DNA of 64,000 nucleotides from Pseudonocardia alni. GTDB taxonomy: Bacteria; Actinomycetota; Actinomycetes; Mycobacteriales; Pseudonocardiaceae. The notes beneath the pieces are model-generated. The model worked only from the letters and a program-made list of their open reading frames with translations, had not been told where the DNA came from and made no database searches. A program made the translations under genes and the position numbers. How positions within the stretch are numbered: the first letter of the stretch is position 1; the number at the start of each line of letters is the position of its first letter. Of this stretch, positions 23,891 to 32,184 are shown piece after piece. Location of the stretch: the NCBI RefSeq assembly GCF_002813375.1, contig NZ_PHUJ01000003.1, positions 5,208,001 through 5,272,000 on the forward strand, read 5' to 3'.

Positions 23891-24378
23891 TCGGTGCCCC
23901 CGGCCGAGCGGTACGCCGACTGCACGGCCGGGCCGAGGTCGGCGCCGTGGGAGACGTCGGGGGAGTCCCCGCCCTGCTGGTAGCCACCGGTGACGGCCAG
24001 GATCTCCGAGTCGTCCGGGCCGGTCGGCCACAGGCCGCCGCTGGAACCCTGGTCGAGGCCGGGCCGGTCGAGCTGCCACTGGTCCTCGTCGAGCGTCCCG
24101 GCGGTGCCGGACACCGTCGTCGCGTCCGCGTCGCCGTCGGCGACGCAGTGCGCGGCGGTGACGACGAGGTCGCCGGTGGTGGACTCGACCACCGAGGCGG
24201 AGCAGAAGTGGTCACCGGGGTCCTCGGCCGGCCCGTCGAACAGGGCGCCGGTCGCGGGCCGCGCGAGCGCGGCGCCGAGCAGCCCGGGTACGTGCCACCG
24301 CGGGCGGGAGGGGCCGTGGCCGGGCCGGGTGTCGGTCCGCACGTCCACCTCCCACGCTCGTCCCGCTGACCGGATCAA
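23887..24378 (-). CDS. Shrunken trypsin-like serine protease, catalytic Asp region missing
   Basis: The 163-residue ORF keeps the His motif VVTAAHCVADG (His77) and the Ser motif DQGSSGGLW (Ser113), but only 36 residues separate them instead of the usual 120-150. The segment that should carry the catalytic Asp and several core strands is absent; GDADATT joins directly to VSGTAG. C-terminal features (ILAVTGGYQQGG, SPDVSHGADLG) match full-length family members. The protein is therefore probably inactive, an in-frame deletion derivative. A Gly/Pro-rich start without a good signal peptide supports decay. GTG codons near 24345 could also be used. It overlaps the transporter start by four bases. Confidence 0.6.
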   Translation of the reverse strand: MIRSAGRAWEVDVRTDTRPGHGPSRPRWHVPGLLGAALARPATGALFDGPAEDPGDHFCSASVVESTTGDLVVTAAHCVADGDADATTVSGTAGTLDEDQWQLDRPGLDQGSSGGLWPTGPDDSEILAVTGGYQQGGDSPDVSHGADLGPAVQSAYRSAGGTD

Positions 24379-24704
24379 CGGTAGAGGGCACTCCTGTGAT
24401 CCGTCGGCCGGACCGCTGTGACGCGCTGCGAATCCCGGTCCGGTCGGTGGCCGGCCCCGCCCGCGGGCGGACCGGTGGCCGGTGTCCGACGACCGGTCCG
24501 GCGTGTCCGTCTGCGTGTCGTCGTTGCGTCGACGGTGGGAGCCGACCGTGCCCCGACCGGCTCACCTGGTGATGCTCCGAGTGGGTCATCAGCTCTGATG
24601 AGGTCGTGTAGCGACCGTAGCCGCCGCCACGACACAGGGGCCGTCGGGAGCGCAGAGGCCCCGGCGACGACGGCCCGGGGACGGGCGGAGCGGTGGAGGC
24701 AGTC
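24379..24704. other. 326-base intergenic region between divergent genes
   Basis: No protein-like ORF. It should hold promoters for the secreted protein at 24705 and the trypsin-like gene, but no clear -10/-35 pair was found. Confidence 0.4.
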
Positions 24705-26150
24705 ATGGCGCGTCGGATCGGGGAGCACGGAGCACGGGTGGGCGGACGGCGCCTGCTGGCGGCCGCGCTGGTGGCGGCGGTCGGGTTCGTCCCGCTCGTC
24801 GCCGGGACCGCCGCCGCCGCCGACGGCGTCCGGGTCTCCGACGACCAGATCCCGGCGTGCGGCGCGACGGTGAGCCCGACCGGGTACTGCACGGCTGTCC
24901 GCAACGCCGGTACGGCCGCCGTCGTCGACGATGCCAGGGCCCGCACCGGACACGGCTACCTGCGCCTGGACACCCCCGGCGGCGGTGACAAGGTCACCGT
25001 GTACGCCCAGGCCTTCGACGGGCGCAAGCTCTCGGAGATCACCGACCTCGAGTACCAGACCCTCGTCGAGCAGGTGGGCGGCCCGCAGCAGGCACCCGCC
25101 CTGAACATCCCGGTCAACCCGATGAAGGACGGCTCGACCTTCACGACCCTGGTGTTCGAGCCGGTCTACACCGGAACCGCCCCGGTGCAGACCGGGGCGT
25201 GGCAGACGTGGCCCGCGTCGAGCACCCCCGCGGGCAGCGGCGGCTGGTGGGCCAGCGGCAGCATCACCGGCACCGGCACGCCGAACCGGTACGGCTTCGA
25301 CACCTACACCGCCGACTTCGCCGCGGTGAAGGCCGCGCTGCCCGACGCCGTCGTCATCGGCGGGATCGGGATCAACCAGGGCAGCGGCAACCCGGGGCTG
25401 CGCTCGGGCGTCGACAACCTGCGGATCAACGGCACCACGGTGGACTTCGACAACCCGGTCGTCCCGACCGCGCTCGCCGCAACCGGCGGCAACGGGCAGA
25501 GCGCCCAGGTCCGCACCGTCTTCGCCCAGCCGCTGTCGGCCACCCTCACCGGAGCGGGCAACGCCCCGGTGGCGGGCCAGAACGTCACCTTCACGGTGAC
25601 CGGCGGCAGCGCCGCCTTCCCCGGCGGGGCCACCGCCACCGCCACCACCGGCGCCGACGGCGTCGCCACCGGCCCGGCACTGTCCGCCGGTGACACCGCG
25701 GGCCCGGTGACGGTCACCGCCACCGCCGGCACGATGAGCACCACGTTCGCCCTCACCGTGACCCCCGCGCCGGTGATCCCGCGGGAGGCCGACCTCTCGA
25801 TCAGGCTCGGCGTGCCGGGCACGATGAAGGCGGGCACCACCGCCCCCGTCACCGTGACCATCCGCAACGCGGGCCCGGCCACCGCGACCCGGGTCGCCGG
25901 TGCCGTCACCCTCCCGACCGGTCTGCGGGCCACCGCGGCCCAGGGCGGGATCGTCAGCGGCGGCCGCAGCGTCGCCTACCTGGTCCCGAGCATCGCCGCG
26001 GGCACCGAGCGGACCTTCACGATCACCGTGACCGTGGACCGCACGGCGGCCGGGGTGCGGACCCTCGACGCGGGCGTCGCCCCGTCGCAGGTCCGTGACC
26101 CGAAGCTCGCCAACAACGCCACACGGGTGACCACGACCGTCGTGCGCTGA
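24705..26150 (+). CDS. Secreted protein with Ig-like and DUF11 domains
   Basis: A 481-residue exported protein. A signal peptide covers about 1-40 (twin Arg, long hydrophobic stretch, GTAAAAD cleavage region). About 45-250 is an unrecognised beta-rich domain with Trp- and Gly-rich segments (GGWWASGSITG) and two Cys. About 255-345 is a bacterial Ig-like domain (GQNVTFTVTGGSAAF, then TTGADGVAT), and about 360-480 is a DUF11-type domain (ADLSIRLGVPGTMKAGTTAPVTVTIRNAGP). The C-terminus ends without an anchor motif. The ATG at 24705 was chosen over the GTG at 24693 because GGAGG sits five bases before it. It probably acts at the cell surface; the role is unknown. A GC hairpin follows. Confidence 0.8.
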   Translation: MARRIGEHGARVGGRRLLAAALVAAVGFVPLVAGTAAAADGVRVSDDQIPACGATVSPTGYCTAVRNAGTAAVVDDARARTGHGYLRLDTPGGGDKVTVYAQAFDGRKLSEITDLEYQTLVEQVGGPQQAPALNIPVNPMKDGSTFTTLVFEPVYTGTAPVQTGAWQTWPASSTPAGSGGWWASGSITGTGTPNRYGFDTYTADFAAVKAALPDAVVIGGIGINQGSGNPGLRSGVDNLRINGTTVDFDNPVVPTALAATGGNGQSAQVRTVFAQPLSATLTGAGNAPVAGQNVTFTVTGGSAAFPGGATATATTGADGVATGPALSAGDTAGPVTVTATAGTMSTTFALTVTPAPVIPREADLSIRLGVPGTMKAGTTAPVTVTIRNAGPATATRVAGAVTLPTGLRATAAQGGIVSGGRSVAYLVPSIAAGTERTFTITVTVDRTAAGVRTLDAGVAPSQVRDPKLANNATRVTTTVVR

Positions 26151-26165
26151 CCCCGGGGCCCCGGC

Positions 26166-26201
26166 GGGCGGGTCGCGGCGCACGGGTGCCGCGACCCGCC
26201 C
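26166..26201 (+). terminator. GC hairpin terminator
   Basis: A 14-base stem (GGGCGGGTCGCGGC with GCCGCGACCCGCCC) and 8-base loop, 16 bases after the stop of the secreted protein gene. No U-tract. Confidence 0.65.
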
Positions 26202-26291
26202 GTCACCCGTTCCCGGGTGCGGATCTGATACCTCTGTGCGTACCGGCCGCCCCTGCCGGGGTGCGGTGGGCCGGCGACGAACGGGAGTGGC

Positions 26292-27962
26292 ATGGACGCG
26301 GACGTGATCGTCGTCGGGGCCGGGCTGGCCGGTCTGGTCGCCACCCACGAGCTGACCCGGCGGGGCCGCCGGGTCGCCGTCGTCGACCAGGAGGGGCCGG
26401 TCGACCTGGGCGGGCAGGCGTGGTGGTCCTTCGGCGGCATCTTCCTCGTCGACAGCCCCGAGCAGCGCCGCATGCGGGTGCACGACTCGGTCGAGCTGGC
26501 CTGGAGCGACTGGCAGGGCAGCGCCGGCTTCGACCGCCTCGACGACGAGGACACCCACGCCGCGCGCTGGGCCCGCGCCTACGTCGAGTTCGCCGCGGGG
26601 GAGAAGCGCGCCTACCTCACCGAGCTGGGCATCTCCTTCCTCCCCACGGTCGGCTGGGCCGAGCGCGGCGACCTCACCGCCACCGGCCACGGCAATTCCG
26701 TGCCCCGCTTCCACGTGAGCTGGGGGACCGGTACGGGCGTCGTCGGACCGTTCGTCGACTCCGCCCTGCGCGCCGCCGAGGCCGGGCTGGTGACCTTCCA
26801 CCACCGGCACCGCGTCGACGGGCTGGTCCGCACCGACGGCGCCGTCACCGGCGTCCGCGGCGCCGTCCTCGCCCCGGACGACTCGCCGCGCGGCGCACCC
26901 AGCAACCGCGACGTGACCGGGGAGTTCACCCTCTCCGCGCCCGCGGTCGTCCTGGCCACCGGCGGGATCGGCGCGAACCACGAGATGGTCCGCCGGTACT
27001 GGCCCGGGCGGATGGGCACCCCGCCGTCGTCGATGATCACCGGGGTGCCCGCCTATGTGGACGGCCGGATGCTCGACATCGCCGCCGACGCGGGTGTGCG
27101 GCTGGTCAACCGCGACCGCATGTGGCACTACACCGAGGGCGTCGTGAACTGGGACCCGGTCTGGCCCGGCCACGCCATCCGCATCCTGCCCGGGCCGTCG
27201 TCGATGTGGTTCGACGCGCTGGGGCGGCGGCTGCCCGCGCCGTACCTGCCCGGCTACGACACCCTCGGCACCCTGCGCCACCTGCGCACCACCCCGGACA
27301 TCGCGCCCTACGACCACTCCTGGTTCGTGCTCACCCAGAAGATCGTCGAGAAGGAGTTCGCGCTGTCGGGCTCCGAGCAGAACCCCGACATCACCTCCGG
27401 TCGCCGCAGTGCCTTCCTCCGCGAACGGCTGCTCAGCCGGGGTGCGCCCGGCCCGGTCGAGGCGTTCACGACCCACGGGGAGGACTTCGTCGTCGCCGAC
27501 ACCCTCGACGAGCTCGTCGCGGGGATGAACGCCCTCACCGACGCCCCGCCGCTCGACCCGGCCCTGATCCGCGGCCAGATCGAGGCCCGTGACCGGCAGC
27601 TGGCCCACCCCTACAGCAAGGACGCCCAGGTCCAGGGCATCCACAACGCCCGCCGCTCGCTCGGTGACCGGATCGGGCGGGTCGCGGCGCCGCACCGGAT
27701 CCTCGACCCCGCCGCCGGTCCGCTGATCGGGGTGAAGCTGCACGTGCTGACCCGCAAGACCCTCGGCGGGATCCAGACCGACCTCGACTCCCGCGCCCTC
27801 GACGCCCACGGCGAACCGATCCCCGGGCTCTACGCGGCGGGGGAGGCCGCCGGGTTCGGCGGGGGCGGGGTGCACGGGTACAACGCGCTGGAGGGCACGT
27901 TCCTCGGTGGCTGCATCTTCTCCGGCCGGGCCGCCGGCCGGAGCCTGGCGGGAACCGCCTGA
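26292..27962 (+). CDS. FAD-binding dehydrogenase, KstD/fumarate-reductase-like
   Basis: A 556-residue flavoprotein of the FAD_binding_2 family. GAGLAG at 9-14 opens the N-terminal Rossmann fold. GGIGANHEMVRRYWPGRMG near 218-236 and the C-terminal FAD segment LYAAGEAAGFGGGGVHGYNALEGTFLGG match the actinobacterial FAD-binding dehydrogenase group related to 3-ketosteroid delta-1-dehydrogenase. It would introduce a carbon-carbon double bond next to a carbonyl. It lies 87 bases before a P450 reductase and in the same direction, so it may share a pathway with the P450. The substrate is not deducible. The start ATG at 26292 has GGGAG upstream. Confidence 0.8.
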   Translation: MDADVIVVGAGLAGLVATHELTRRGRRVAVVDQEGPVDLGGQAWWSFGGIFLVDSPEQRRMRVHDSVELAWSDWQGSAGFDRLDDEDTHAARWARAYVEFAAGEKRAYLTELGISFLPTVGWAERGDLTATGHGNSVPRFHVSWGTGTGVVGPFVDSALRAAEAGLVTFHHRHRVDGLVRTDGAVTGVRGAVLAPDDSPRGAPSNRDVTGEFTLSAPAVVLATGGIGANHEMVRRYWPGRMGTPPSSMITGVPAYVDGRMLDIAADAGVRLVNRDRMWHYTEGVVNWDPVWPGHAIRILPGPSSMWFDALGRRLPAPYLPGYDTLGTLRHLRTTPDIAPYDHSWFVLTQKIVEKEFALSGSEQNPDITSGRRSAFLRERLLSRGAPGPVEAFTTHGEDFVVADTLDELVAGMNALTDAPPLDPALIRGQIEARDRQLAHPYSKDAQVQGIHNARRSLGDRIGRVAAPHRILDPAAGPLIGVKLHVLTRKTLGGIQTDLDSRALDAHGEPIPGLYAAGEAAGFGGGGVHGYNALEGTFLGGCIFSGRAAGRSLAGTA

Positions 27963-28049
27963 ACCCGGTCTCTCACTGAGCGAGAGTCGCCTTCCCGGAC
28001 GGTGGCCTCGCGACGGATGCTCGGCTCCTCGACGACGAGGGGAGCAGCG

Positions 28050-28997
28050 GTGACCGGTGCCGAGAACCGCACGGTCCGGGTGGCGGGCCGCCACCGGGAG
28101 TCCGACGGCGTGGTGTCGCTGGAGCTGGTCGCCGCCGACGGCGGGCGGCTGCCGGACTGGACCCCCGGTGCGCACGTCGACCTCGTCCTGCCCGGCGGGC
28201 ACACCCGCCAGTACTCGCTGTGCGGGGACCGGTGGGACGCCCACCGCTACCGCGTCGCCGTACTGCGCGAGCCCGCCGGACGCGGCGGCTCGGGCTGGGT
28301 CCACGACCGCCTCGCGGTCGGGGACGAGATCGGTCTCGGCGGGCCGCGCAACAACTTCCCGCTGGTCCCGGCCCCGCGCTACCTGTTCGTCGCGGGCGGC
28401 ATCGGGATCACCCCGATCCTGCCGATGATCACCACGGCGGACCTGCTCGGCGCGGACTGGGCGCTGCTCTACGGCGGCCGTACCCGCGCATCGATGGCGT
28501 TCACCCGTGAGCTCGCGGTCCACGCGGACCGGGTCCGGATCGTTCCGCAGGACGAGCACGGCCTGCTCGACCTCCCCGGCTTCCTGGGGCGGCCCACCCC
28601 GGACACCCGGGTGTACGGCTGCGGTCCCGCCCCGCTGCTCGCGGCGCTGGCCGAGACCACGGCCGGGTGGCCGTCGCACACGGTGCGGACCGAGCGCTTC
28701 GTCCCGCGCGCGACCGGCCCGGTCCGCGACACCGCCTTCGCGGTCCACCTCGCCCGCCGCGGGACCGAGGTGACCGTGCCGCCCGGGCGCAGCGTGCTCG
28801 ACGCGGTCGCCGACGCCGGCGTCGACGTCCTGTCCTCCTGCAGGCAGGGCACCTGCGGGACCTGCGAGACGACCGTGCTGGCGGGCGAGCCGGACCACCG
28901 CGACTCCGTCCTCGACGACGACGAGCGCGCCGCCGCCGACTGCATGCTCGTCTGCGTCTCGCGCTCGGTCGGCCCGCGACTGGTCCTCGACCTCTGA
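28050..28997 (+). CDS. Phthalate-dioxygenase-reductase-type oxidoreductase (flavin + C-terminal 2Fe-2S)
   Basis: A 315-residue electron-transfer protein. A flavin-binding barrel holds RQYSLCG at 53-59, an NAD domain holds GGIGITPI at 116-123 and YGCGPAPLL at 189-197, and a C-terminal plant-type ferredoxin has Cys264, Cys269, Cys272 and Cys302. The order matches VanB/PDR reductases. The GTG at 28050 follows GAGGGGAGCAGC; the frame is open to 28002 but with a poorer context. It sits 38 bases before the P450 gene, so it is the likely NAD(P)H-to-P450 partner, replacing separate ferredoxin and ferredoxin reductase. Confidence 0.88.
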   Translation: MTGAENRTVRVAGRHRESDGVVSLELVAADGGRLPDWTPGAHVDLVLPGGHTRQYSLCGDRWDAHRYRVAVLREPAGRGGSGWVHDRLAVGDEIGLGGPRNNFPLVPAPRYLFVAGGIGITPILPMITTADLLGADWALLYGGRTRASMAFTRELAVHADRVRIVPQDEHGLLDLPGFLGRPTPDTRVYGCGPAPLLAALAETTAGWPSHTVRTERFVPRATGPVRDTAFAVHLARRGTEVTVPPGRSVLDAVADAGVDVLSSCRQGTCGTCETTVLAGEPDHRDSVLDDDERAAADCMLVCVSRSVGPRLVLDL

Positions 28998-29035
28998 GCC
29001 GTACCCCGACCCGATCCGACCGGAAGGCAGCGCCC

Positions 29036-30241
29036 ATGACGGCCGCGCTCGACCACCTGCCCACCACCGACGTCGACCCGTTCGCCCCCGAGGTCCTCAC
29101 CGACCCGCTCGCGTTCCACGAGGAACTCCGCGCCGCGGGCCCGCTGGTCCGGCTCACCCGCTACGACGTGCTCGCCCTCGGCCGCTACACCGATGTCCGG
29201 GCCGCGCTCGTCGACTGGCAGTCCTTCCGTTCCGGGGCCGGGGTCGGGATGCTGAACTTCCACACCGAACCACCGTGGCGGCCGCCGTCGCTGCTGCTGG
29301 AGGCCGATCCGCCGCACCACGACGCGCCCCGCCGCGTGCTCGGGAAGGTCCTCGGCCCCCGGGCGTTGCGCGTGCTGCGGGAGCGCTGGGCGGCCGACGC
29401 CGAGATCCTCGTCGACGAGGTGCTGGCCGGCGGGTACGAGTTCGACGCCGTCCCCGCCGTCGCCGAGGCGTTCCCGCTGCGCGTGTTCCCCGACGCCGTC
29501 GGGCTGCCCGAGCAGGGCCGGGAGAACCTGCTGCCCTACGGCGACCTGCTGTTCAACGCCTTCGGCCCGCGCAACGCGCTGCTGGAGGAGAAGCTTCCGC
29601 GGCTCGGGGAGCTCTCGGCCTGGGTGAACGCCCAGTGCGCCCGCGACGCCCTGGCCGGGGAGGGGTTCGGTGCCGACATCTGGGCCGCCGCCGACCGCGG
29701 CGACATCACCGCCGAGCAGGCTCCGCTGGTCGTGCGGTCGCTCCTGTCGGCCGGGGTCGACACCACCGTCACCGGGCTCGCGGCGGTGCTGCACGCCGTC
29801 GCCCGGTACCCGGATCAGTGGGCGCGGCTGCGCGCCGACCCCGGGCTCGCCCGGGTCGCGTTCGACGAGGCGGTCCGCTGGGAGTCACCGGTACAGACCT
29901 TCTTCCGCACGACGGCGACCGACACCGAGCTCGCCGGCGTGCGGGTCCCGGCCGGGCGCAAGGTGCTGATGTTCCTCGGCTCGGCGAACCGGGACCCTCG
30001 GCACTGGGGCCCCGGCGCGGGCACCTTCGACCTCGACCGTGACCCGTCGGGCCACGTCGGGTTCGGGATGGGGCTGCACCAGTGCGTCGGCCAGCACGTC
30101 GCCCGGCTGGAGGCCGAGGCGGTGCTGGCCGCGCTCGCCGCGCGGGTCGCGACGATCACCCCCGCCGGGCCACCGCGCCGACGGCCGAACAACACCATGC
30201 GCGCCTGGGCGTCGATGCCGCTGCGGGTCACGCCGGCCTAG
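29036..30241 (+). CDS. Cytochrome P450, CYP199A-like (para-substituted benzoate monooxygenase)
   Basis: A 401-residue soluble P450. The I-helix SAGVDTT is at 238-244, ExxR is EAVR at 278-281, and the haem loop FGMGLHQCVG is at 343-352 with Cys350. Long stretches resemble CYP199A proteins as I remember them: PLRVFPDAVGLPEQGRENLL, LLFNAFGPRN, ESPVQTFFRTT and KVLMFLGSANRDPR. That family O-demethylates 4-methoxybenzoate to 4-hydroxybenzoate and hydroxylates other para-substituted benzoates. The function is therefore inferred as anisate or veratrate-type demethylation with the adjacent reductase. The ATG at 29036 has GGAAGGCAGCGCCC upstream. The 3' end overlaps the convergent LysR gene by four bases. 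Confidence 0.88.
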   Translation: MTAALDHLPTTDVDPFAPEVLTDPLAFHEELRAAGPLVRLTRYDVLALGRYTDVRAALVDWQSFRSGAGVGMLNFHTEPPWRPPSLLLEADPPHHDAPRRVLGKVLGPRALRVLRERWAADAEILVDEVLAGGYEFDAVPAVAEAFPLRVFPDAVGLPEQGRENLLPYGDLLFNAFGPRNALLEEKLPRLGELSAWVNAQCARDALAGEGFGADIWAAADRGDITAEQAPLVVRSLLSAGVDTTVTGLAAVLHAVARYPDQWARLRADPGLARVAFDEAVRWESPVQTFFRTTATDTELAGVRVPAGRKVLMFLGSANRDPRHWGPGAGTFDLDRDPSGHVGFGMGLHQCVGQHVARLEAEAVLAALAARVATITPAGPPRRRPNNTMRAWASMPLRVTPA

Positions 30242-31131
30242 GTGGTGGTGGGATCGGACAGGTGTCGCAGGCGCTCGGCGCTGGCGACGAAGTCCGCGAC
30301 CAGCGGGTGCGCGGCCAACCGGGGCCAGGCCAGCGTGATCGGTACCCGTGGCGAGTCGGAGACGAGCCGGTAGCGGATCTGCGGGTGGGTGTAGAGCCGT
30401 CCGGTGGACGCGGGGGTGAGCCCGACGCCCCGCCCGGCCGCGATCGCCTCCATCCATTCGTCGACGTTCCGCACATGCACGACGGTGTCCGGGCGCCGGG
30501 CCGGCTCCCAGAGATCGAGCGTGGTCGTGCCCGACACCACGTTGATCACGATCGCCTCGTCGGCGAGGTCGTCCAGCACCACGGTCCCGCCGTCCACCAG
30601 CCGGTGGTCCGCCGGCAGGGCCACGACGCGGGGCTCGTCGGCGAGCACCAGCGTCCCGAACCGGGGGTCACCGGGGTCACCCGGCAGGAAACCCACGTGC
30701 GTACGCCCGTCTGCCAGACCGGCCACGGTGTCGTCGTAACGCCGGATCTCCACCGTCACGTCCGGGTGGGCACGTTCGAAGTCGCGCACGATCGGCGCGG
30801 TGTACTCGGCCGTGGAGCCCCAGGTGAAGCCGACCCGCAGGGTGGGAGGTGCGCCGGTCGCGGCGCCGACCGCCTCGTCGAGCGCCGCCAGCACCCGGTG
30901 CACGTGTGGCAGGACCTGCTGACCGGCGGCGGTCAACTGCACCGTCCGGCGGTTCCGTGCCAGGAGCGTGGTGCCGAGCAGTCGTTCCAGCGAGGCGACG
31001 GTGCGGCTCAGAGCAGGCTGGGTGATCCGGAGATGGTGCGCAGCGCGGGTGAAGTTCCGCTCCCGGGCAACGGCCACGAAGGCGCGGAGATGCCGGAACT
31101 CCACTCCGTGCTCCGCAGGAATCTCTGTCAT
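30238..31131 (-). CDS. LysR-family regulator
   Basis: A 297-residue LTTR. The winged HTH lies at about 10-68 (EFRHLRAFVAVARERNFTRAAHHLRITQPALSR) and the periplasmic-binding-like effector domain at about 95-290 (LRVGFTWGSTAEY). The gene is divergent from the lyase operon starting at 31258, the standard LTTR arrangement, so it most likely controls that operon rather than the P450 with which it converges. The frame is open upstream of 31131, but an earlier start would run into the probable operator at 31154-31168. Confidence 0.85.
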   Translation of the reverse strand: MTEIPAEHGVEFRHLRAFVAVARERNFTRAAHHLRITQPALSRTVASLERLLGTTLLARNRRTVQLTAAGQQVLPHVHRVLAALDEAVGAATGAPPTLRVGFTWGSTAEYTAPIVRDFERAHPDVTVEIRRYDDTVAGLADGRTHVGFLPGDPGDPRFGTLVLADEPRVVALPADHRLVDGGTVVLDDLADEAIVINVVSGTTTLDLWEPARRPDTVVHVRNVDEWMEAIAAGRGVGLTPASTGRLYTHPQIRYRLVSDSPRVPITLAWPRLAAHPLVADFVASAERLRHLSDPTTT

Positions 31132-31153
31132 GCACCGGAAGCATAAGCGGTGC

Positions 31154-31168
31154 TGAAACGGCATTTCA
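31154..31168. promoter_or_regulatory. LysR-type operator candidate
   Basis: TGAAA-CGGCA-TTTCA is a perfect inverted repeat in the 126-base divergent promoter between the LysR gene and the lyase operon. AT-rich symmetric arms of this kind are typical LTTR recognition sites. Confidence 0.6.
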
Positions 31169-31257
31169 TCCCGCATGGTCGACCGGCCTAGCGTCGGTGT
31201 CAGCGCGCTGATCCGACGAGGAGAAGCCGAGCCGACGACGAGAGGACGGAACCGACG

Positions 31258-32184
31258 ATGGTCTCCTTCCACGGGGTGATCCCGGCGCATCTGCTCCCGT
31301 TCACCGACGACCTGCAGATCGACGAGACCAACCTCCGCCGCCACCTGCGTGCGCTGCTCGACGTCGAGGGCGTCGCGGGCATCACGACCAACGCGCACGC
31401 CTCCGAGGTGGCCACGCTGACCGCGGACGAGCAGCGCCGCCAGCTCGACATCGTCCTCGACGAGGTCGCCGGGCGGGTCCCGGTCATCTCCGGGGTGTAC
31501 CAGGACGGCTCGGCCAAGGCCGCGCGGATCGCCGCGGATGCCGAAGCCGCCGGAGCCGACGGGCTGCTCGTGTTCCCCACAGTCGTGTTCGAGGGCGGGG
31601 CACAGCTGCGCCCGGAGATGGCGGTGAGCCACTACGCCACGATCGCCGATGCCACGTCGCTCCCGATGATCGCGTTCGTCTACCCGGCGACGTCGGGACT
31701 CCGGCTGGACACCGACACGCTGGTCCGGATCTGTTCCGAGATCGACAGCGTGGTCGCGGTGAAGGAGTGGTCGAACGACATCGTCGCCTACGAGCGCAAC
31801 CTGCGGGCGCTGCGAGCGCTGGACCGGCCGGTGTCGCTGCTGTCCAGCTTCAGCCGCTCGCTGCTCGCCTCCCTGGTGCTCGGCGCCGACGGGATCCTCT
31901 CCGGGCACGGCAGCGTCGTCGTGGACCTGCAGGTGGAGCTGTTCCGCGCGGTGGAGAAGCAGGACCTGGGTGAGGCACGCCGGGTCTGGGACCGCATCCA
32001 GCCCTTCGCCGAGGCCTGCTACGCGGATCCGTTCCTGGACGGGCACAACCGGATGAAGGTGGCGCTGGCGCAGCTGGGCCGGATCGACGCCGCGCACGTC
32101 CGCCCACCCCTGCAGCCGGTGCCCGACACCGAGCGGGCCACGCTGCGGGCGGCCGTCGAGCGGGCGGAGCTGCCCCGTGGCTGA
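31258..32184 (+). CDS. DapA/NAL-superfamily lyase with divergent active site
   Basis: A 308-residue class I aldolase-fold (TIM barrel) enzyme. The Schiff-base Lys169 is in VAVKEWSND and the conserved Tyr142 is in FVYPATSG. The GTTGE signature that binds the pyruvate carboxylate is replaced by NAHASE (45-50), so it is not a standard dihydrodipicolinate synthase. Members with such changes act as hydratase-aldolases or dehydratases in catabolic pathways. It is the first gene of an operon with a flavin oxidoreductase (8-base overlap), an MHS transporter and two SDRs, controlled by the divergent LysR. A retro-aldol or dehydration step is inferred. Confidence 0.82.
   Translation: MVSFHGVIPAHLLPFTDDLQIDETNLRRHLRALLDVEGVAGITTNAHASEVATLTADEQRRQLDIVLDEVAGRVPVISGVYQDGSAKAARIAADAEAAGADGLLVFPTVVFEGGAQLRPEMAVSHYATIADATSLPMIAFVYPATSGLRLDTDTLVRICSEIDSVVAVKEWSNDIVAYERNLRALRALDRPVSLLSSFSRSLLASLVLGADGILSGHGSVVVDLQVELFRAVEKQDLGEARRVWDRIQPFAEACYADPFLDGHNRMKVALAQLGRIDAAHVRPPLQPVPDTERATLRAAVERAELPRG

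Noticed and set aside
16647..26150. Mobile element or prophage between catabolic modules
   Set aside because: No transposase, integrase, terminal repeats, tRNA or phage structural gene was found; only decayed host-type genes.
24375..28898. 1,507-residue minus-strand ORF across several genes
   Set aside because: It runs antisense to the secreted DUF11 protein, the KstD-like dehydrogenase and the reductase, all with clear motifs; the long frame is a codon-bias artefact.
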